DNA of 64,000 nt from Larus michahellis (GCF_964199755.1 NC_133897.1:68628661-68692660), one strand, 5' to 3'. Positions 10,223 to 21,939 are shown, counted from the first letter of the stretch. The notes: generated from the sequence alone by a model not told the origin. Translations and numbers: made by a program.

Positions 10223-12797
10223 CTTGCCCAGCAGGTGGTTGCCAGAGCAGTGGTGGTCCCTGAGCTCTAGGAGATGTCTGGAATGGATGTCTGAAAGCCT
10301 GCTGCCTTGAGTGGGCTTTCTTGACTTGAAAGGCAGTTGGTACCTGAACGTCTGTGCAAACCTTTGGAGGTTGGCAGGGAAGTGTTGCAAAAGTATTTGA
10401 GAGCCTCCGTGGTCAAGGTTTTCTCTAAGCGTGATCCATGGAAGCATTTCCTAGAGAAGTCTTTAGAGCATCTCCAGTCTCTGGGGCCTTTGTCTGTGAT
10501 GCGCTTGATTTGTGCAGGTGATTTTCCTAGTTGCTGCTGGGGCAAGGAGTTGGGTGGAAAGTGCAGTGAAAAGCTTTCAGTCTCGGTGAGAGAAATGGAA
10601 ATAACTGATGTGCTTTCTTCCACTGCAGGGCAGGAAGAGAGGGCCCAGGGCCAGGAAGGGGGTGTTGCCTATTTGTTGGTTCTAGGTGGCTGCTTTTTCA
10701 GCACTTGCTGTAGCGTGTCTGTTGGAGGATGGCAGATTGGATGGATCCTTGGTTTCATTCCTCTGAGAGTAACTCTTTTCAACTCCCCCTGTGCTTTTCA
10801 TTTCAAAGGATTGCCAGGTGGGACATGCATGGATTGTTCTCCATGGCAGTGAAGTGCAGCCCCCAGAACTGCCTCCCAACCTCCGTTGGTCCTGCCTGGC
10901 AGTGGAAGCCCATCAAACGGCGTGCAGCTAAGAGTGATGTGGAGCGCCCTGCTTCCAGCGGGGAGAGCAAGGCTGCTGCTGAAGGGCCAAGCTGTCAGGC
11001 TGATGGCAGAGCCAAGGAGCAGAAAGGAAGGATTCCCAAAATGCCAGAGTGCCCCCTTCAGCGTGGATGGCTAGAGCTTTGCAATGGGTGAGCCTGATTT
11101 CCTTCCTCTTCTTCCCTTCCTTCTCTCCGTCCTCCTTCCTTCTTTCCTCTCTTTCCTTTCCTCCTCTTGGCAGGAAGGAGAGGAAACAGGCAGCTGTTGA
11201 CAGCTGCCTTCTCTCAAGAGATGCCTTTCAACTGTGGAGATGCCCTGCAGCTCTTGTTGGGGTTTGTGTTGCATTCTGCCTCCTGTATTTTCTTCCGCCC
11301 CAGAAACTTGCCTTTGCTAGGCAGCCACTCTCAATCCTTTTGCTGGGTTTCGGTACGAGTTGCCTGCGCACTTTGGTTTTGGAGCCTTCCGTCAGGCAAT
11401 CGTGGGCATGAGGATGTCAGGTTTCCAAGTTGCCAGCTGCGCTTGCTTGTGACGAGCCCAGAACATAACCCCTGGGAGCCTTGGCTTTGTTTCCAAGCTT
11501 TCTTGTTGCCTTAGCACTTGTTTTGCACTTTCCTGACAGCTTTTGCCATTTCTGCATTTGCATGAAAGCATCTGTAAGGGTTCTTGTTGCCTCTCCAAGA
11601 GAAAAAGTCAAATTGGCGGGGCAGGGAAGGATGTGAGGAGGGACGAGGAGTTTTGGGACTGGTTGTTGTAGCTGTTTGAAGAGTGCAGTTTGTTGTTTGT
11701 GTGCAGTGTCTTAGGGCAAAGTGAGGCTTGTCAAAGGGGCAGGTGTCTGTGTGTTGTTCCAAGAGCCTTGCTGTGCCCAAGTGAAACTGGGAGGATTCCC
11801 TGCGCAGGCTGCTCTGCCCCAACTGCCTGTCTCCCTGGGCTCCATTCCGTCCACCCTTCTAGATGTTAGAAAGCAAGCCAGCTTCCATCCCATTTTACTT
11901 TTTCCTTGAAATCCAAGAGAAAAAAGATGGCTAATGTCTGTGTAACCATGTGTTACAGATATGTATGTGTAACCATGCATGGATACAAATTGCCCTTGAG
12001 TACCTTTCAGGTGAGAGCGATTCTACTTCCTTGCCCTTGTGAAATGAGGACAGTTTTTTCTGCTTTGTCCAAGTGTCCTTGGGTCACAGTTTCACCAACT
12101 AAGGATGGCGACAAGCTTGTGATTGGTGTGGGAGGAAGTTCTTGTTTCTTGATTGGCCTGCTCTGTGGAAAACTTGTTTTGCAGTCCTTCACATGGTGGA
12201 AACATTAAACTTGCTGGGAAAACCTGGGAGGTGGAAATGTATGTTTGGCTGAAATCTCTTCCTGGAGGCACGTCTTCATGTGCATGTAGCGTTTTTAAGG
12301 TGAAAGTGCCAGGGAAATGCTGCTTTTCAAAGGTCTTTGTGTGATGGGAAGTGGCAGTCCCTGTGCAGGTTAAGCTGCCCCGTGCTCCCTTTGGAACTCC
12401 CTGTCCTAATCTCTCTCCCTCTCAGCACCATTATCTGTCTGGTTTTCCAGGCTGTGAAGTGAAACTCTCAAGTTCTGGGAGCTTTTTGTGCTCTCTCTTG
12501 ATTGCAGAGTGGTGTTTTAGCTTGAGAGCTGTGTGCTCTCTGTCTGCTCTGCCTGAAAATGCACCTGAAAGGAGTCTGCCTGGTTTATACGCCTATGGGT
12601 GAGGTGGCCAGCTGGCCCTTTCGGTGGGGTGGCTGGTGGTGGATGGCCAGAGTGATGGTCATCAGGAATTCCTGCTGTTGGTACTTGCCCTGTATCTGCT
12701 TGGGTCCAGGGGTGGAGATGGTGATTTCTGTGGCATCTCTGGAGTCTGGCTCTTGCCGCGAGACCTTTGATGTTGCAGGGGTGGGCTGCTGTAAGCT
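10223..12797 (+). repeat. Segmental duplicate copy A (diverged, rearranged)
   Basis: 10,223 to about 11,050 matches 42,663 to about 43,490 of copy B. About 11,600-12,797 matches about 39,483-41,620 of copy B, but lacks the stretch equivalent to about 40,300-41,264. About 11,050-11,600 bridges the two; its right end (from 11,489) is also found at 55,205. The order in copy A (B's later segment, bridge, then B's earlier segment) suggests the ancestral unit was itself tandemly repeated. Similarity is clear but well below the B-C level. A CT-rich tract lies at about 11,100-11,165. Confidence 0.85.
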
Positions 12798-15378
12798 AAG
12801 TTCAGTATGTTCAGTTTGAAACCGTTCCCTCTCATCCCATGGCTCCCCTCCCTGATCCAGAGCCCCTCCCCAGCTCTCCTGGAGCCCCTTTACGGACTGG
12901 AAGGGGCTCTAAGGCCCCAGAGCCTTCTCTTCTCCAGGATGAACACCCCCAACTCTCGGCAGCATCACAAATGTGCGAAGCCTGATGATGTGTGTCCCCC
13001 CGGCCCTGCCGAGGGCAGCAGGGCATTTCTCACACTGCACACGCGCTTGCCCATCAGCACGGGAAAGAGCAAGCTCGTCACCTCCAAAAGGCCATTTCCT
13101 AAGGAGAAGCGAGGCCCAGCTCCCACCCAACTGCTCATGCAGAGCACAGTGTGAACAGGCTGTTCCTCCCCAGGGGCTGGTCTCAGAGAACCTCCTGGGG
13201 GCACAAGGACGCGAGCCCCAGCTGAAGGGCCAGAGCCCAGGAGGTGACCCTGTAGACAGAGGGGACGGGGGCTGGTACGCATACAATTTCCCCACCGCCT
13301 CATACACAGAGGCTTTCAGCCGCCACAAGCGCTGCCAAGCGACCAGCAGCAGGGATCCCCTGACGGGGTTTACTCCACACCAGTCCTTTGCGGGTTGCGT
13401 AGAGGACGGAGAAGGCACCAGGTAAGGTGTTCACAGAAGCATCACCCTGCTCCTTCCATCACACCCTCGAGCCCCCTCTGCTTAACGGGGATGTCCCAGG
13501 AGAACCTGGGTAGTGTCCTTACACCACCCGCCCCCCTGCAGGGCTTCTTTTCTTGTTGGTTGGGGGGTTTTCCCTCAAAAAAACCTAAGTCTTCAATGAC
13601 TGAAGTCTCCATCTCTTTGATATATTTTTAGAACAATCTTTGCTCTATTATGTTAAGATGGATGTGGAAGCGAGACACCTATGATCTAAGAAGAAATAGA
13701 TGTGTACCTGAAACAGAAAATTAAACAGCTGGCTTAGATTCATTCAGCTCTTTTGGACTTTACAACATTTTCCAGTTTTTAAACATCCACAGTTTTGTTT
13801 CCAGATCACCAGTCTTTGAAACCTCTCTCTTCAATCTACCACGTTTTACAGGATTATGCCACTTCTTCATTACTTGCAGCCTCGAAGGAGTTCCTGGCAC
13901 CTCACCTGCTCCGGGTATCACTAAGACTGGTCACAACCCCTAAAATTTCAAAGCTCTTACCCCCCCGCCCAAGCCCCAGGAAATCCTCCCTACCTAAAAT
14001 TTCAAGCACCAGGAGCCTGCATCGCCCCAAAATCAGTTTCTGCCCCATTATCCTGACACATACTGTGGGCTCGTACAAGCCATCCCACAGCTCACAGAAA
14101 CTGCAGAGTTTCTGCTACCTCATTTGGTTGTTCTTCATCCATTTTCTTCGCCTAATTTTTGCTCTTTTGCCAAACTAGGCTCCTGTAATGAATATGGAAG
14201 AAAAAAGAAGAAAAACCAGACTTCTTTATCCTCCCTATATTCAAACTCTGCTGGTAAGCAGGTCACGACTGGTGTTTGCTATTAAACAACCATTTTATTC
14301 TAACCTTGAATCTGTGAAGCGTACATTTTAAAAATCACCAGATCCCTTGATCGTTACCAACAGTTCTTCCCCTTCCTTGGGCATTACTGGAATTGAGGTG
14401 GAAGCCCTGAACTCCAGGCTTGTGTCTTTCCAAATTATTCTCTCCATACTTGCAGCATATTGAAAACAACGTGCAATGCTGCAGGGATGACGTTTTTAAG
14501 CACATTCCTAAAGGTGCGTTACAGTCACCTACTCCAACGGCAGGGAGTGCCAGGGCAGCAGGATTATTTTGGGGGCAGTGGACACAAAAGGTTTCCATGG
14601 ACGGAAGCAGCGTGTTAGGGATAACAGAGGATGGTGCGAGTGAGACACAAGGGAAAATTACTAAGTGGACCATTCCCATTCCCATTCCTTCCACCTCCCT
14701 GCTACTCGATTTACCAATTGATCCAACAGAGAAGGAACAGCTTTTGCCTCTCTCCCCCTGAAGCACACCATCACCAGAGCAGATCACTGCTGGGGGCGCT
14801 GGGAATCCACTGGGAGGGAAAGCAGAGCAGCCCCTTCCCATGACAGTTTCCACACTCCAAAAATCAAACTCACAGACAAGAAGCACAGAAGCCCAGCTTC
14901 CTCCCACCACCTCTGCCGCTTGCACTGGCCCTGGGGCTCACTCCATGCCACCAAGCCGGCAGGAGACTAGTCCAGCAGCAAAAAGCAAACGATTTTCTGA
15001 CAGCTTCGGGCACTGAGCAGCCCAACAAAACATCAGATCAAGGGCAGCTGATGAAGGAGGAACACAAAGAACGACCGATCCTTTTGGTGGCATCAAGCTG
15101 TCAGATTGTTTCCAGCCTTCTCAAACTGCTTCCTTAGTTCTTCCTCCACAACTTGGTAAGAAAAATCAGCATTTTAAAAAATAGATGTGTGGAGTATCTT
15201 GTAAGTAGATCTATAAATTGAGCATTTATACTATACAAGTTACTCTGATTAAAAAAAACAACCAACGAAACAAAAGACCTGACTACCACATTAAACAATT
15301 TCTGAGCAGACACGTACCAAGTAATCACCACCACCATTAACTAATTCACACAATGAGACTCACTATCTTTTCCTTTAA
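12798..15378. other. Unassigned sequence; possible 3' UTR at right end
   Basis: No family is recognised. If the exon at 15,379-15,505 is real, its minus-strand 3' UTR would lie here, and a minus-strand AATAAA (plus tttatt near 14,293) is one possible end. A plus-strand frame ending at a donor-like CCAG|GTAAGG near 13,423 is a weak exon candidate. Confidence 0.35.
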
Positions 15379-15505
15379 CTAGTCTTCTTCCCGACCCTTC
15401 CATGCCTGAATCACGTGCACTCCAGTGAGCACAATTTCCATGAATGAAAAGACAATCAAAGCGACTTGGAAAAACGTGGCAATTATTACAGCGTACCGAT
15501 GGTAT
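15379..15505 (-). CDS. Candidate terminal exon of an unrecognised membrane-protein gene
   Basis: On the minus strand, an acceptor-like gtacacttcag ends at 15,506. The following frame (one base, then 41 codons and TAG at 15,381-15,379) encodes a hydrophobic segment of about 25 residues with a short charged tail (WKGREED). That resembles the last membrane helix and cytoplasmic end of a small multi-pass protein. Its incoming phase (needs two bases) matches the outgoing phase of the candidate exon at 20,378-20,537. I do not recognise the family. Chance cannot be excluded, because a single 42-codon frame is weak evidence. Confidence 0.35.
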
Positions 15506-15745
15506 CTGAAGTGTACTCCAGTATTTGAAGTATCAGTAGCGTCTAATAACTTAGAGTCTCTTAGTTAAAAAGAGTTTCCAGAGTTCCACTATGGAGTATA
15601 AGCTGTGAAAGGGAATTTGAGTGGGGACTTTTTTCCCCCCTTTCGCCCCCTACCTTTGCTTTGCTGCTGAAATAGCAAGTCCCATTACTTGCGAAAGCCC
15701 CTGGTATTTCTTCTCCATCCCCAATGCTGACATTAGGGCTCGTGG

Positions 15746-16639
15746 CTACACAGTCAAGTCAAGCCTGCAAAGCAATGCAGCCGGAAACAGAATCAGAAAA
15801 AAAATAATCTTGCTCCTCTGTCTTTTTAATGTTTGATTCATTCTCCCTACTTGCCCACTCGATTGGCGTCTCCAAGGGGTATGCAAATCCCATTTTACCC
15901 CTAAAGCCCTTCCTAAAGTCCGAACCACTTCTGCCGCAAAATGTGGTCCCCTGTCTGATGACATTCCCGTCGGGATTCCAAACCTCAGAATAATTTCCCT
16001 CAGTAACACCTTCACTACCTCCCGTGCCTGGCTGGTACGGCAGGGAAAAGCTTCAGGCCATCCAGAAAAAGTACCCACTAGAACCAACAAACACCGGTAC
16101 CCGACTTGCCCGGGAAGCTCAGAAAAATCAATTTGCCAGTAATCCCCTGGTGTGTTTCCTTTCTTTATTGCTCCTGGTGGGGGTCTCGGCTCACTGTGGG
16201 GATTATTCTTCTGACATATTTCACATCTGTTTACAACACTGTTTGCAATACTAGTCATTCCCACTCCCAAAGCTTACGTCTTAGTATTATCTACTAAAGC
16301 CTCCATTCCCCAATGGGTTTCTTTATGAGTTTTCTCTGAAATGTCTCTCACAAGATTCTCAGGTGATATCACACGCTGATCCTTGGCCATCCACCATCTG
16401 TTGTCATCCTCACCGGACATTAACAACTTAGCTAATTGCTCGTCCCTTCCTGTAGTCTTGGGAGGCTGACTTAAATGTTGGGATCTTCCAGGCCACGTCC
16501 AGAGGATTTTCTTTTCTGCAGCTTGCCCAGCAGTCAGAGCCGCCTTTCGGTTTTCTGTAACGATGAAAGAGTTGCCAAATTGATGAGCCTTACAGTGCAT
16601 CCCAGCAAGTTGTTTAGGCAATTGCACCACTTCTAACAA
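15746..16639 (-). pseudogene. ERV-B integrase region
   Basis: Two adjacent frames (16,639-16,274 and 16,270-15,746) cover the integrase zinc-binding region (HKETHWG and a later C-x2-C) and the catalytic core. The core shows WQIDF and SSDRGPHF, which carry the first two catalytic Asp residues. At the third acidic position the usual Glu context reads QSSGQVGRMN, so the Glu is replaced by Gly. The frame is broken near 16,272. Confidence 0.8.
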
Positions 16640-16657
16640 CTTCTTTATTACATTTCC

Positions 16658-17752
16658 TTATTTAGCTGGTGTTCCTTGAGCAGACAGGAGACCTCTTTCC
16701 TTCCACAATGCTCCGTGTGCATGTAACACCCTGAAAGCACATCTCGAGTCAGTCCCTATGTTCGCAAGTTTCCCAGCTGCTATTCCCAGAGCTCTGATTA
16801 ATGCAATTAATTCTGCTTTTTGTGCTGAAGTTCCTGGAGGGAGTGCTTCTGCCGCTATAACTTCTTCTTCTAGGACTGCAGCATATCCTGCCTTTCTAGT
16901 TCTGTTAGCAACAAAACGACTCCCGTCCACAAATAGATTCATTTCTGCTGAGTCTATAGGTTCATCCTTTAAATCCGCTCGACTAGAATAAACCTGTTCG
17001 ATTGTTACCAGACAGTCACGTTCTAATTCTGTCTCACTCCCTAAAGGTAACAAGGTTGCTGGGTTCAGCACTGAAGTCACTTTTAATTCTACGTCATCCT
17101 GTTCTAATAAAATAGCCTGATACTTCCTCTTTCGGCGAGGGGACAACCAATGCCCCCCCTTTTGCTCTAAAACAGTAGCCGCCGCATGTGGTACCTGAAC
17201 GACCAGCTTCTGTCCCAGGGTTAACTTCCGCGCCTCTTGGAGGAGCGTTACGGTCGCTGCCACCGCCCGCAAACAAGAAGCCAACCTTGACTTACTTGGT
17301 CCAGCTGCTTGGAAAGATATCCTACCGGTCTTTTCCAGGATCCGGTCTTCTGAATCAGTACTCCCAAAGCAATACGGTGTTTCTCGTAAACAAATAACTC
17401 CAAAGGTTTTTCCAGGTTTGGCAGTCCAAGGCGCTAACAAGCCAAAATCAATGATCCACAGGCAACACCATCTGGCCATTCCCAAAAACGCTCTCAGCTC
17501 CTGTTTAGAGTTTGGTTCAGGCATTGGACAGATTGCTTCTTTCCGCTCCATTCCCAGGCTCCGTTCTCCCTGCGTAACCGTAAAACCCAGACAAACAACG
17601 GTTTGTTGCACCACTTGAGCCGCCTTCTGAGATACTCCATATCCAGCTGCTCCTAGAAAATTCAAGGGATCAATCGTATGTTGCACACAATCAGGTTCTG
17701 TCTGTGTCCCCAGGAGAATATCGTCCACGTACTGTAACAAGGTTACTGCCAC
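16658..17752 (-). pseudogene. ERV-B reverse transcriptase C-terminal half, connection and RNase H
   Basis: A 364-codon open frame beginning just before YVDD, the polymerase active-site motif. It then carries RT thumb/connection sequence with a LRAFLGM-type stretch, and an RNase H domain opening with FVDGS. The frame ends before integrase. Upstream, the RT fingers and palm region containing the first catalytic Asp is missing (see the piece at 17,811-18,035), so this RT cannot be functional. Confidence 0.85.
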
Positions 17753-17810
17753 ATTTCAAACCATTGATCTCTTTCCTTTATAGTGGTCAGCAGAGTGTAC
17801 GGATTAGCCA

Positions 17811-18035
17811 CTACGGAGTAGTATTATATTCTGATTGTCGTTCCCGCAACAGTCTGTATTTAATAAACTTTTCTCTCGATGGTTCAAGTCCTCTTTTTGC
17901 TTCTAATTTTACTGGATATTGTTTTTGTCTTACCGGTCGTGCATTCGGCTTTAAGTCAGTTTTTACTGGTTCTGCTGCTTTAGATCGTCCCGGCATTCCC
18001 GCTTCCCATACGAGAGGATTCACTGCATTCATCAC
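17811..18035 (-). pseudogene. ERV-B reverse transcriptase N-terminal fragment
   Basis: The frame contains the RT entry region (RQKQYPVKLEA, a substrate-strand motif typical of class I pol). After a few more codons in an adjacent frame (VVANPYTLL type, about 17,820-17,765), the sequence jumps directly to the YVDD region. About 100 residues of fingers and palm are therefore deleted. Confidence 0.7.
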
Positions 18036-18169
18036 TCCTCTGGGACTGTAGATGTCTGCACATCTTGGTTTTGCTGGAATAAGGAAACTTGTGCCTCCAA
18101 CGCTTCTTCTTCTGGTATTTGCACATGGATATGATTATCTTCAAATGCAATCTGAGCATTAAGTTTACT

Positions 18170-18436
18170 TCATAAATCCCTTCCCAATAACAGCATAGGG
18201 CAGTCGGGTACATACAGGAACGTATGCACACAGGCTCGAGATCCACATCCACATTTCATAGGCTGAAAGAAAAGCCTTATTTCTCTGTTCCCTCTGGCAC
18301 CAATAATAGACATATTTTCACTGCTCAGTTTTCCTTTACAAGAATTCAAAACCGAGCACGCTGCTCCTGTTTCCACTAAAAATTCTACCTTTTCATTCCC
18401 CAACTTCAGGGTAACCAGGGGTTCCGTTGAGGACAC
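18170..18436 (-). pseudogene. ERV-B protease with altered active-site motif
   Basis: An 88-codon frame with the retroviral aspartic-protease layout: a flap-like region and a C-terminal LLGRDL. The catalytic signature, normally LVDTGA, reads LVETGA. The catalytic Asp is therefore Glu, which would abolish or cripple activity. Confidence 0.7.
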
Positions 18437-18521
18437 TTTCTGGTTTATTTTTCCTGGTCCCCGTCACTCGGAATCCTGGTCCAGAGTGAGCAACCCTGTT
18501 ACCCTGGGATTGTTCCATGTT

Positions 18522-19423
18522 TTAGGGAAATCGTTTCTGAAATCTGTTCTGGGGACATTCTCTCTTCCAATGTCCCTTTCGTTTACCAAGCGCACACTGA
18601 TTCTTTTCCAGAGCGGGGCAAAAATTCCCATCTATTCCCCCTACGTTTTGGTTCCTTCTGTTCCCATCCCATCTCCTGCCTCCTTGATTTCCTTCTGCAA
18701 TAGCTGCTGTTAACAACCGACCATTCCTCACTTGCTCTCTGCCCTGTCTCTTTTCTGTTGTAGACCCTGAGCTGCCTTCTGCGCATATTCTCCATAAATT
18801 CCTGACATTTCCTCCCAAACTTTTAAATCTGCCTTTTCCTGGAGCACTGCTCCCCCGCCTCGCCCAGTACCACCAGCCACAGCTCATCATCACGCTGCCC
18901 ATCCTCTATCCCTTCTTCAGCTTCTCCTTTCCTCTCTCGGTGCTGCCACCAGCGACTGACTATCTTCCTCTTCCACTGCATCCTCCTCTTTATACTTATC
19001 ACATCTTTTGTCAATACTACAAGCCGGACAACATCGCTTCAACAATCTTGATTTCACAGTTTCCTGTTCTAATGCCAGCACATTAGTATCTTTAACTATT
19101 AACCCACAATCTTTTCTGCTCTTACAGTCATTTCTTAAGGTAAAAAAAATTAAAAATAAATCAACATAGGGAACTTCATCCCATTTACCTTCCCTTCTAC
19201 AAAACAACATTAATTGCAATATGGTATTATACTTTAACGTGCCATTCTTTGGCCATTGTTCCTTATCTTCCAACACATTGGAAGGCCCCCATTGATTACA
19301 ATATTCAATCAATTTCTTCCGCATTAGGGGATCTTTCCCAAATTTTCCCCAATGTTTCAAAATACATCCTAAGGGAGAAGCCTTTGCAATTCCCCCTTCC
19401 CAGAATGATGAAACATTTCCCAT
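18522..19423 (-). pseudogene. ERV-B gag fragments
   Basis: The frame starts MGNVSS at 19,423, a myristoylation-type start, and runs to 18,917 as a matrix-like region ending in acidic sequence. An adjacent frame (18,902-18,522) ends with a degenerate zinc knuckle: C-x2-G-x4-H-x4-C, with Gly in place of the second Cys. Capsid sequence is largely missing between them. Confidence 0.65.
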
Positions 19424-19755
19424 TATTCCAACCCTTTACCTGCTCCGGTCGCCACCGTACCAGCACAGGAAAGGAACCAACCCAGCAGCTGCAAATAGCA
19501 ATTCACCCACCGACACGTACCCCTTCTGGGACGATTTACTCGGGGGGGTTACCATGCAATTCTTAACCACACAATTTTCAATTTTTACCATGCGATATCT
19601 CAACTGGTTGCTCAGCTGGTTACTCACCACCCGACAGGGAATCAATCACCAGGGAAGTCCCCGGAGAAGAGAGGAGAGGTCCGGTGCGCGCTGGAGTTCC
19701 GCTTGTGATTCCCTGCAGCGACGAGAAGCCGTCAAACGCCAAGCCTATATGCAAA

Positions 19756-19773
19756 GTCCCATCTGGGTCGCCA
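19756..19773 (-). other. ERV-B primer-binding site
   Basis: On the minus strand the 18-mer is TGGCGACCCAGATGGGAC, five bases after the LTR end (ACA at 19,779). It is closest to tRNA-Arg 3' ends among those I can compare, with about three mismatches. The tRNA assignment is tentative. Confidence 0.45.
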
Positions 19774-19778
19774 AAAAC

Positions 19779-19890
19779 TGTTACCTGACATAAAAGCTCT
19801 CAAAACCAAAAGTAGTTTAGAGAGGAGACATTGCTTTATTCGACGTCGGGTTTGAGAAAACCCATAACAATTTAGTGTTGTTCAGACAAT
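19779..19890 (-). repeat. ERV-B 5' LTR, truncated
   Basis: Starts tgttacctgacataaaagctctc on the plus strand and aligns with the LTR at 37,106, including the shared ctttattcgacgtcggg. The similarity fades at about 19,870-19,890, so only the R/U5 part remains. A minus-strand AATAAA overlaps plus ctttattcg. Confidence 0.65.
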
Positions 19891-20299
19891 TATTCTTGAA
19901 CCTGATGACCCTCCCCAACCGGGAAAGGGAATCGGGGAAAGCAAGGAAACACAAGGGCTGAAATATTAATAGATTTAATAGCATAGAACCAAATAATTGC
20001 CAATGACACTCAAGAAACACTGTTCATGCCCATATCAATATAAGATAAAGAAGAAGGATGCTCAGGCAATTTTATCGGCAGGAAGCCGTGCGCTCCCAAC
20101 CGGGGACAGCAAATGTGGGACACCGCGAGCGCTGCGGCTTCGGGAGGAAGGGAAGGGCTCCATCGGAGCCAGACGGGGAGCACGTGTGCATCCGCACACA
20201 CCGGTGGCACCCAGGAGTGCCGGAGGAGAAGAGCTCCGCCAGCAGCACCCGGCACAGGGGCAATGCCAAAAAGCCACGCTGGCCGTGCCCCACAGATAA
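19891..20299. other. Unassigned sequence between ERV-B and CpG island
   Basis: No gene or repeat is recognised. It may hold the lost U3 part of the ERV-B LTR and then host DNA; composition becomes GC-rich from about 20,080. Confidence 0.4.
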
Positions 20300-21270
20300 C
20301 CCCCAACCCGCCCTCCTCCAGGGACCGTGGCCGCGGGGTGGCACAGGCAGGGGGTCCCGGCCTGGGGCCGCACTCACCCACGGACTCGGTGCAACCCCTG
20401 CAGCTCCCCGCCATCCGCCTTCTCGTACGCGGCCACGGTTTCCCCCCGCTGGAGGACGCAGTCCCAGACGCCTCGGAAAATGCCGGCATTTTGGTAAAAG
20501 CGGGCGGTGCCCGATGCCAGCAACCCGGCCAGGTGCCCTGCCAGCCACCGACGGGGTCGGCGTGAGAGCCCAGACCTCGGGGGACAGAGCCCACCTCCCC
20601 CCCGGGCTCACCTGGGCACCCCGGGGCCACCACCGTGCCGGTGCCACCCGGGCACGGCGAGCTGCCCCTTCCACGCAGGACACGCACCAACCTCCCGCCG
20701 CCCCTCGCCCCTGCCCAGCCCCGCTGGCCTTTGCGGAGAGCCCGAAAGCGCCGCTCCGCCGGGGCAGGGAGCCCGTGCGAGGGCAGCCGGGGCACCCCGC
20801 AGCCAGCACCGGCACCCCCGGCCCGGGGCCCGGGGCAGGGACAGCCGGGGGGACGCGGCCAGCTCGGCACCGGCAGCCGGCACCCACCGGCCGCACACGC
20901 ACGGCCCCGACCCAGCCACAGCGAGAGGGGACCCGCATCGCCCCCCGCCTCCGCACCCCGGGGAGCAGCCCCTCCCCAGCCCGGCACCCCACAGCCCCCC
21001 CCGGGCAGCCCGCAGCCCGACCCCTGCCCGGGCAGCCTCCCCCAGGGCCAGCAGCAGCACGGCCCTGCCCCGCCGCCTCCCACCGGCACCGGGCTCCAGC
21101 CCCGCCGCTGCCGCTGCCCGCACCCCCGTGGCCGACAGCGCTCCCCGCCCGCCTCCGGATGCCGCTAAGGAGCGGCTGTGGCCGCGGCTAATGAAGGAGC
21201 GGGCGAGGCCGCCGCTCCCGAGCGCCCGGGGGCAGCTCCCAAAACGTTCCAAACACGGGCTTGAATGCAC
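20300..21270. promoter_or_regulatory. CpG island
   Basis: About 1 kb that is very GC-rich with frequent CG dinucleotides, in sharp contrast to the neighbouring ERV-B. Open frames of up to 377 codons here are a composition effect, because GC-rich DNA lacks stops. It probably marks a promoter, most simply for a minus-strand transcript that includes the exon candidate at 20,378-20,537. Confidence 0.75.
20378..20537 (-). CDS. Candidate internal exon in CpG island
   Basis: On the minus strand, an acceptor-like ggtggctggcag ends at 20,538 and a strong donor GTGAGT begins at 20,377. The 160-bp exon in one frame encodes about 52 residues of normal protein-like composition, including ARFYQNAGIFRGVWDC and VAAYEKADGGEL, not the Ala/Pro/Arg bias expected of a chance CpG-island frame. 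It leaves two bases of a codon, matching the candidate terminal exon at 15,505. The family is not recognised. Confidence 0.3.
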
Positions 21271-21933
21271 AGGGATGATGAGGGACGGTAAGGGAGCTGT
21301 AGCTCACCCCTCGGCTCTATCCTGTCACTATAAACCTGGGACTGTCCACGGCGTGTGGTGTGCTGGCTGCTGTTAAACGCCCGGCACCCGATTCTGCAGA
21401 ACTGAAATCAAGACAAATCTCCTGACTGAGTGGGTTGATTGGTTTTTGCGCAGCGGGTGAAGAACCCTGATTTAGGGACATCTCCTCCCGCCCTGGTTTT
21501 TCCCATTCCCGGCTTGCGGCTCCCTTTGGGTGAGCCCTGGCACCGGCTGCTCGACCCTGCTCACCTGCACCATTCTGGGCCTCCACAATAGAGCTGCCTC
21601 CCCGCTGTGGAGTGAGGAGACCCAAAGGACATGTGGCAGAGCGGTCCCCAGGGGGAGACGCCACCGTCCGTCCCCGGAGCGGCCAGAACAAGGGTTTCGT
21701 GCAGGGCTGCTTGGTCTGAGGAGAAAGAGCCCTGGAGACAAGATCTCAACACAAAGACCGCCAGAACCCAGGCTTAACAGGGCTGGACCAGCCCCTCCGA
21801 TAGCCCGGCCGCAAAGCTTCCCAAACGAGACAAAAGCTGGGTCTTTGCCTGACCCAGGCTGTAGGAGGGAGGAAGAAGAGGGAAAGCGTTGCAGGGAAGA
21901 TGCCCAGACAGACGCAGACGGGGGAGTAAACTG
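21271..21933. other. Unassigned sequence, downstream flank of the 22-kb gene
   Basis: I see no gene or repeat. It separates the CpG island from the poly(A) signal of the next minus-strand gene. Confidence 0.4.
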
Positions 21934-21939
21934 TTTATT
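21934..21939 (-). terminator. Poly(A) signal AATAAA of the 22-kb gene
   Basis: AATAAA on the minus strand lies 43 bases after the TAG stop at 21,984-21,982, which supports a genuine transcript end. Confidence 0.6.

Larger units (their letters stand above)
15600..19890 (-). mobile_element. ERV-B: degraded class I-like endogenous retrovirus
   Basis: On the minus strand, from 19.9 kb leftward, it holds a truncated 5' LTR, a primer-binding site, gag, protease, reverse transcriptase, RNase H and integrase. No env and no 3' LTR could be recognised left of about 15,750. Single-zinc-knuckle gag and gammaretrovirus-like RT and integrase motifs point to class I. Frames are split by stops and shifts, and the RT has an internal deletion. 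The left limit is approximate. It lies between two minus-strand exon candidates and so may sit in an intron in the same orientation. Confidence 0.85.

Noticed and set aside
12973..13425. Plus-strand 150-codon frame ending at a donor-like GTAAGG, possible exon
   Set aside because: The acceptor is ambiguous, the upstream part is low quality, and no partner exon was found.
20058..21191. 377-codon and 359-codon frames in the first CpG island
   Set aside because: Ala/Pro/Arg/Gly-rich products on both strands are expected from GC-rich DNA without stops.
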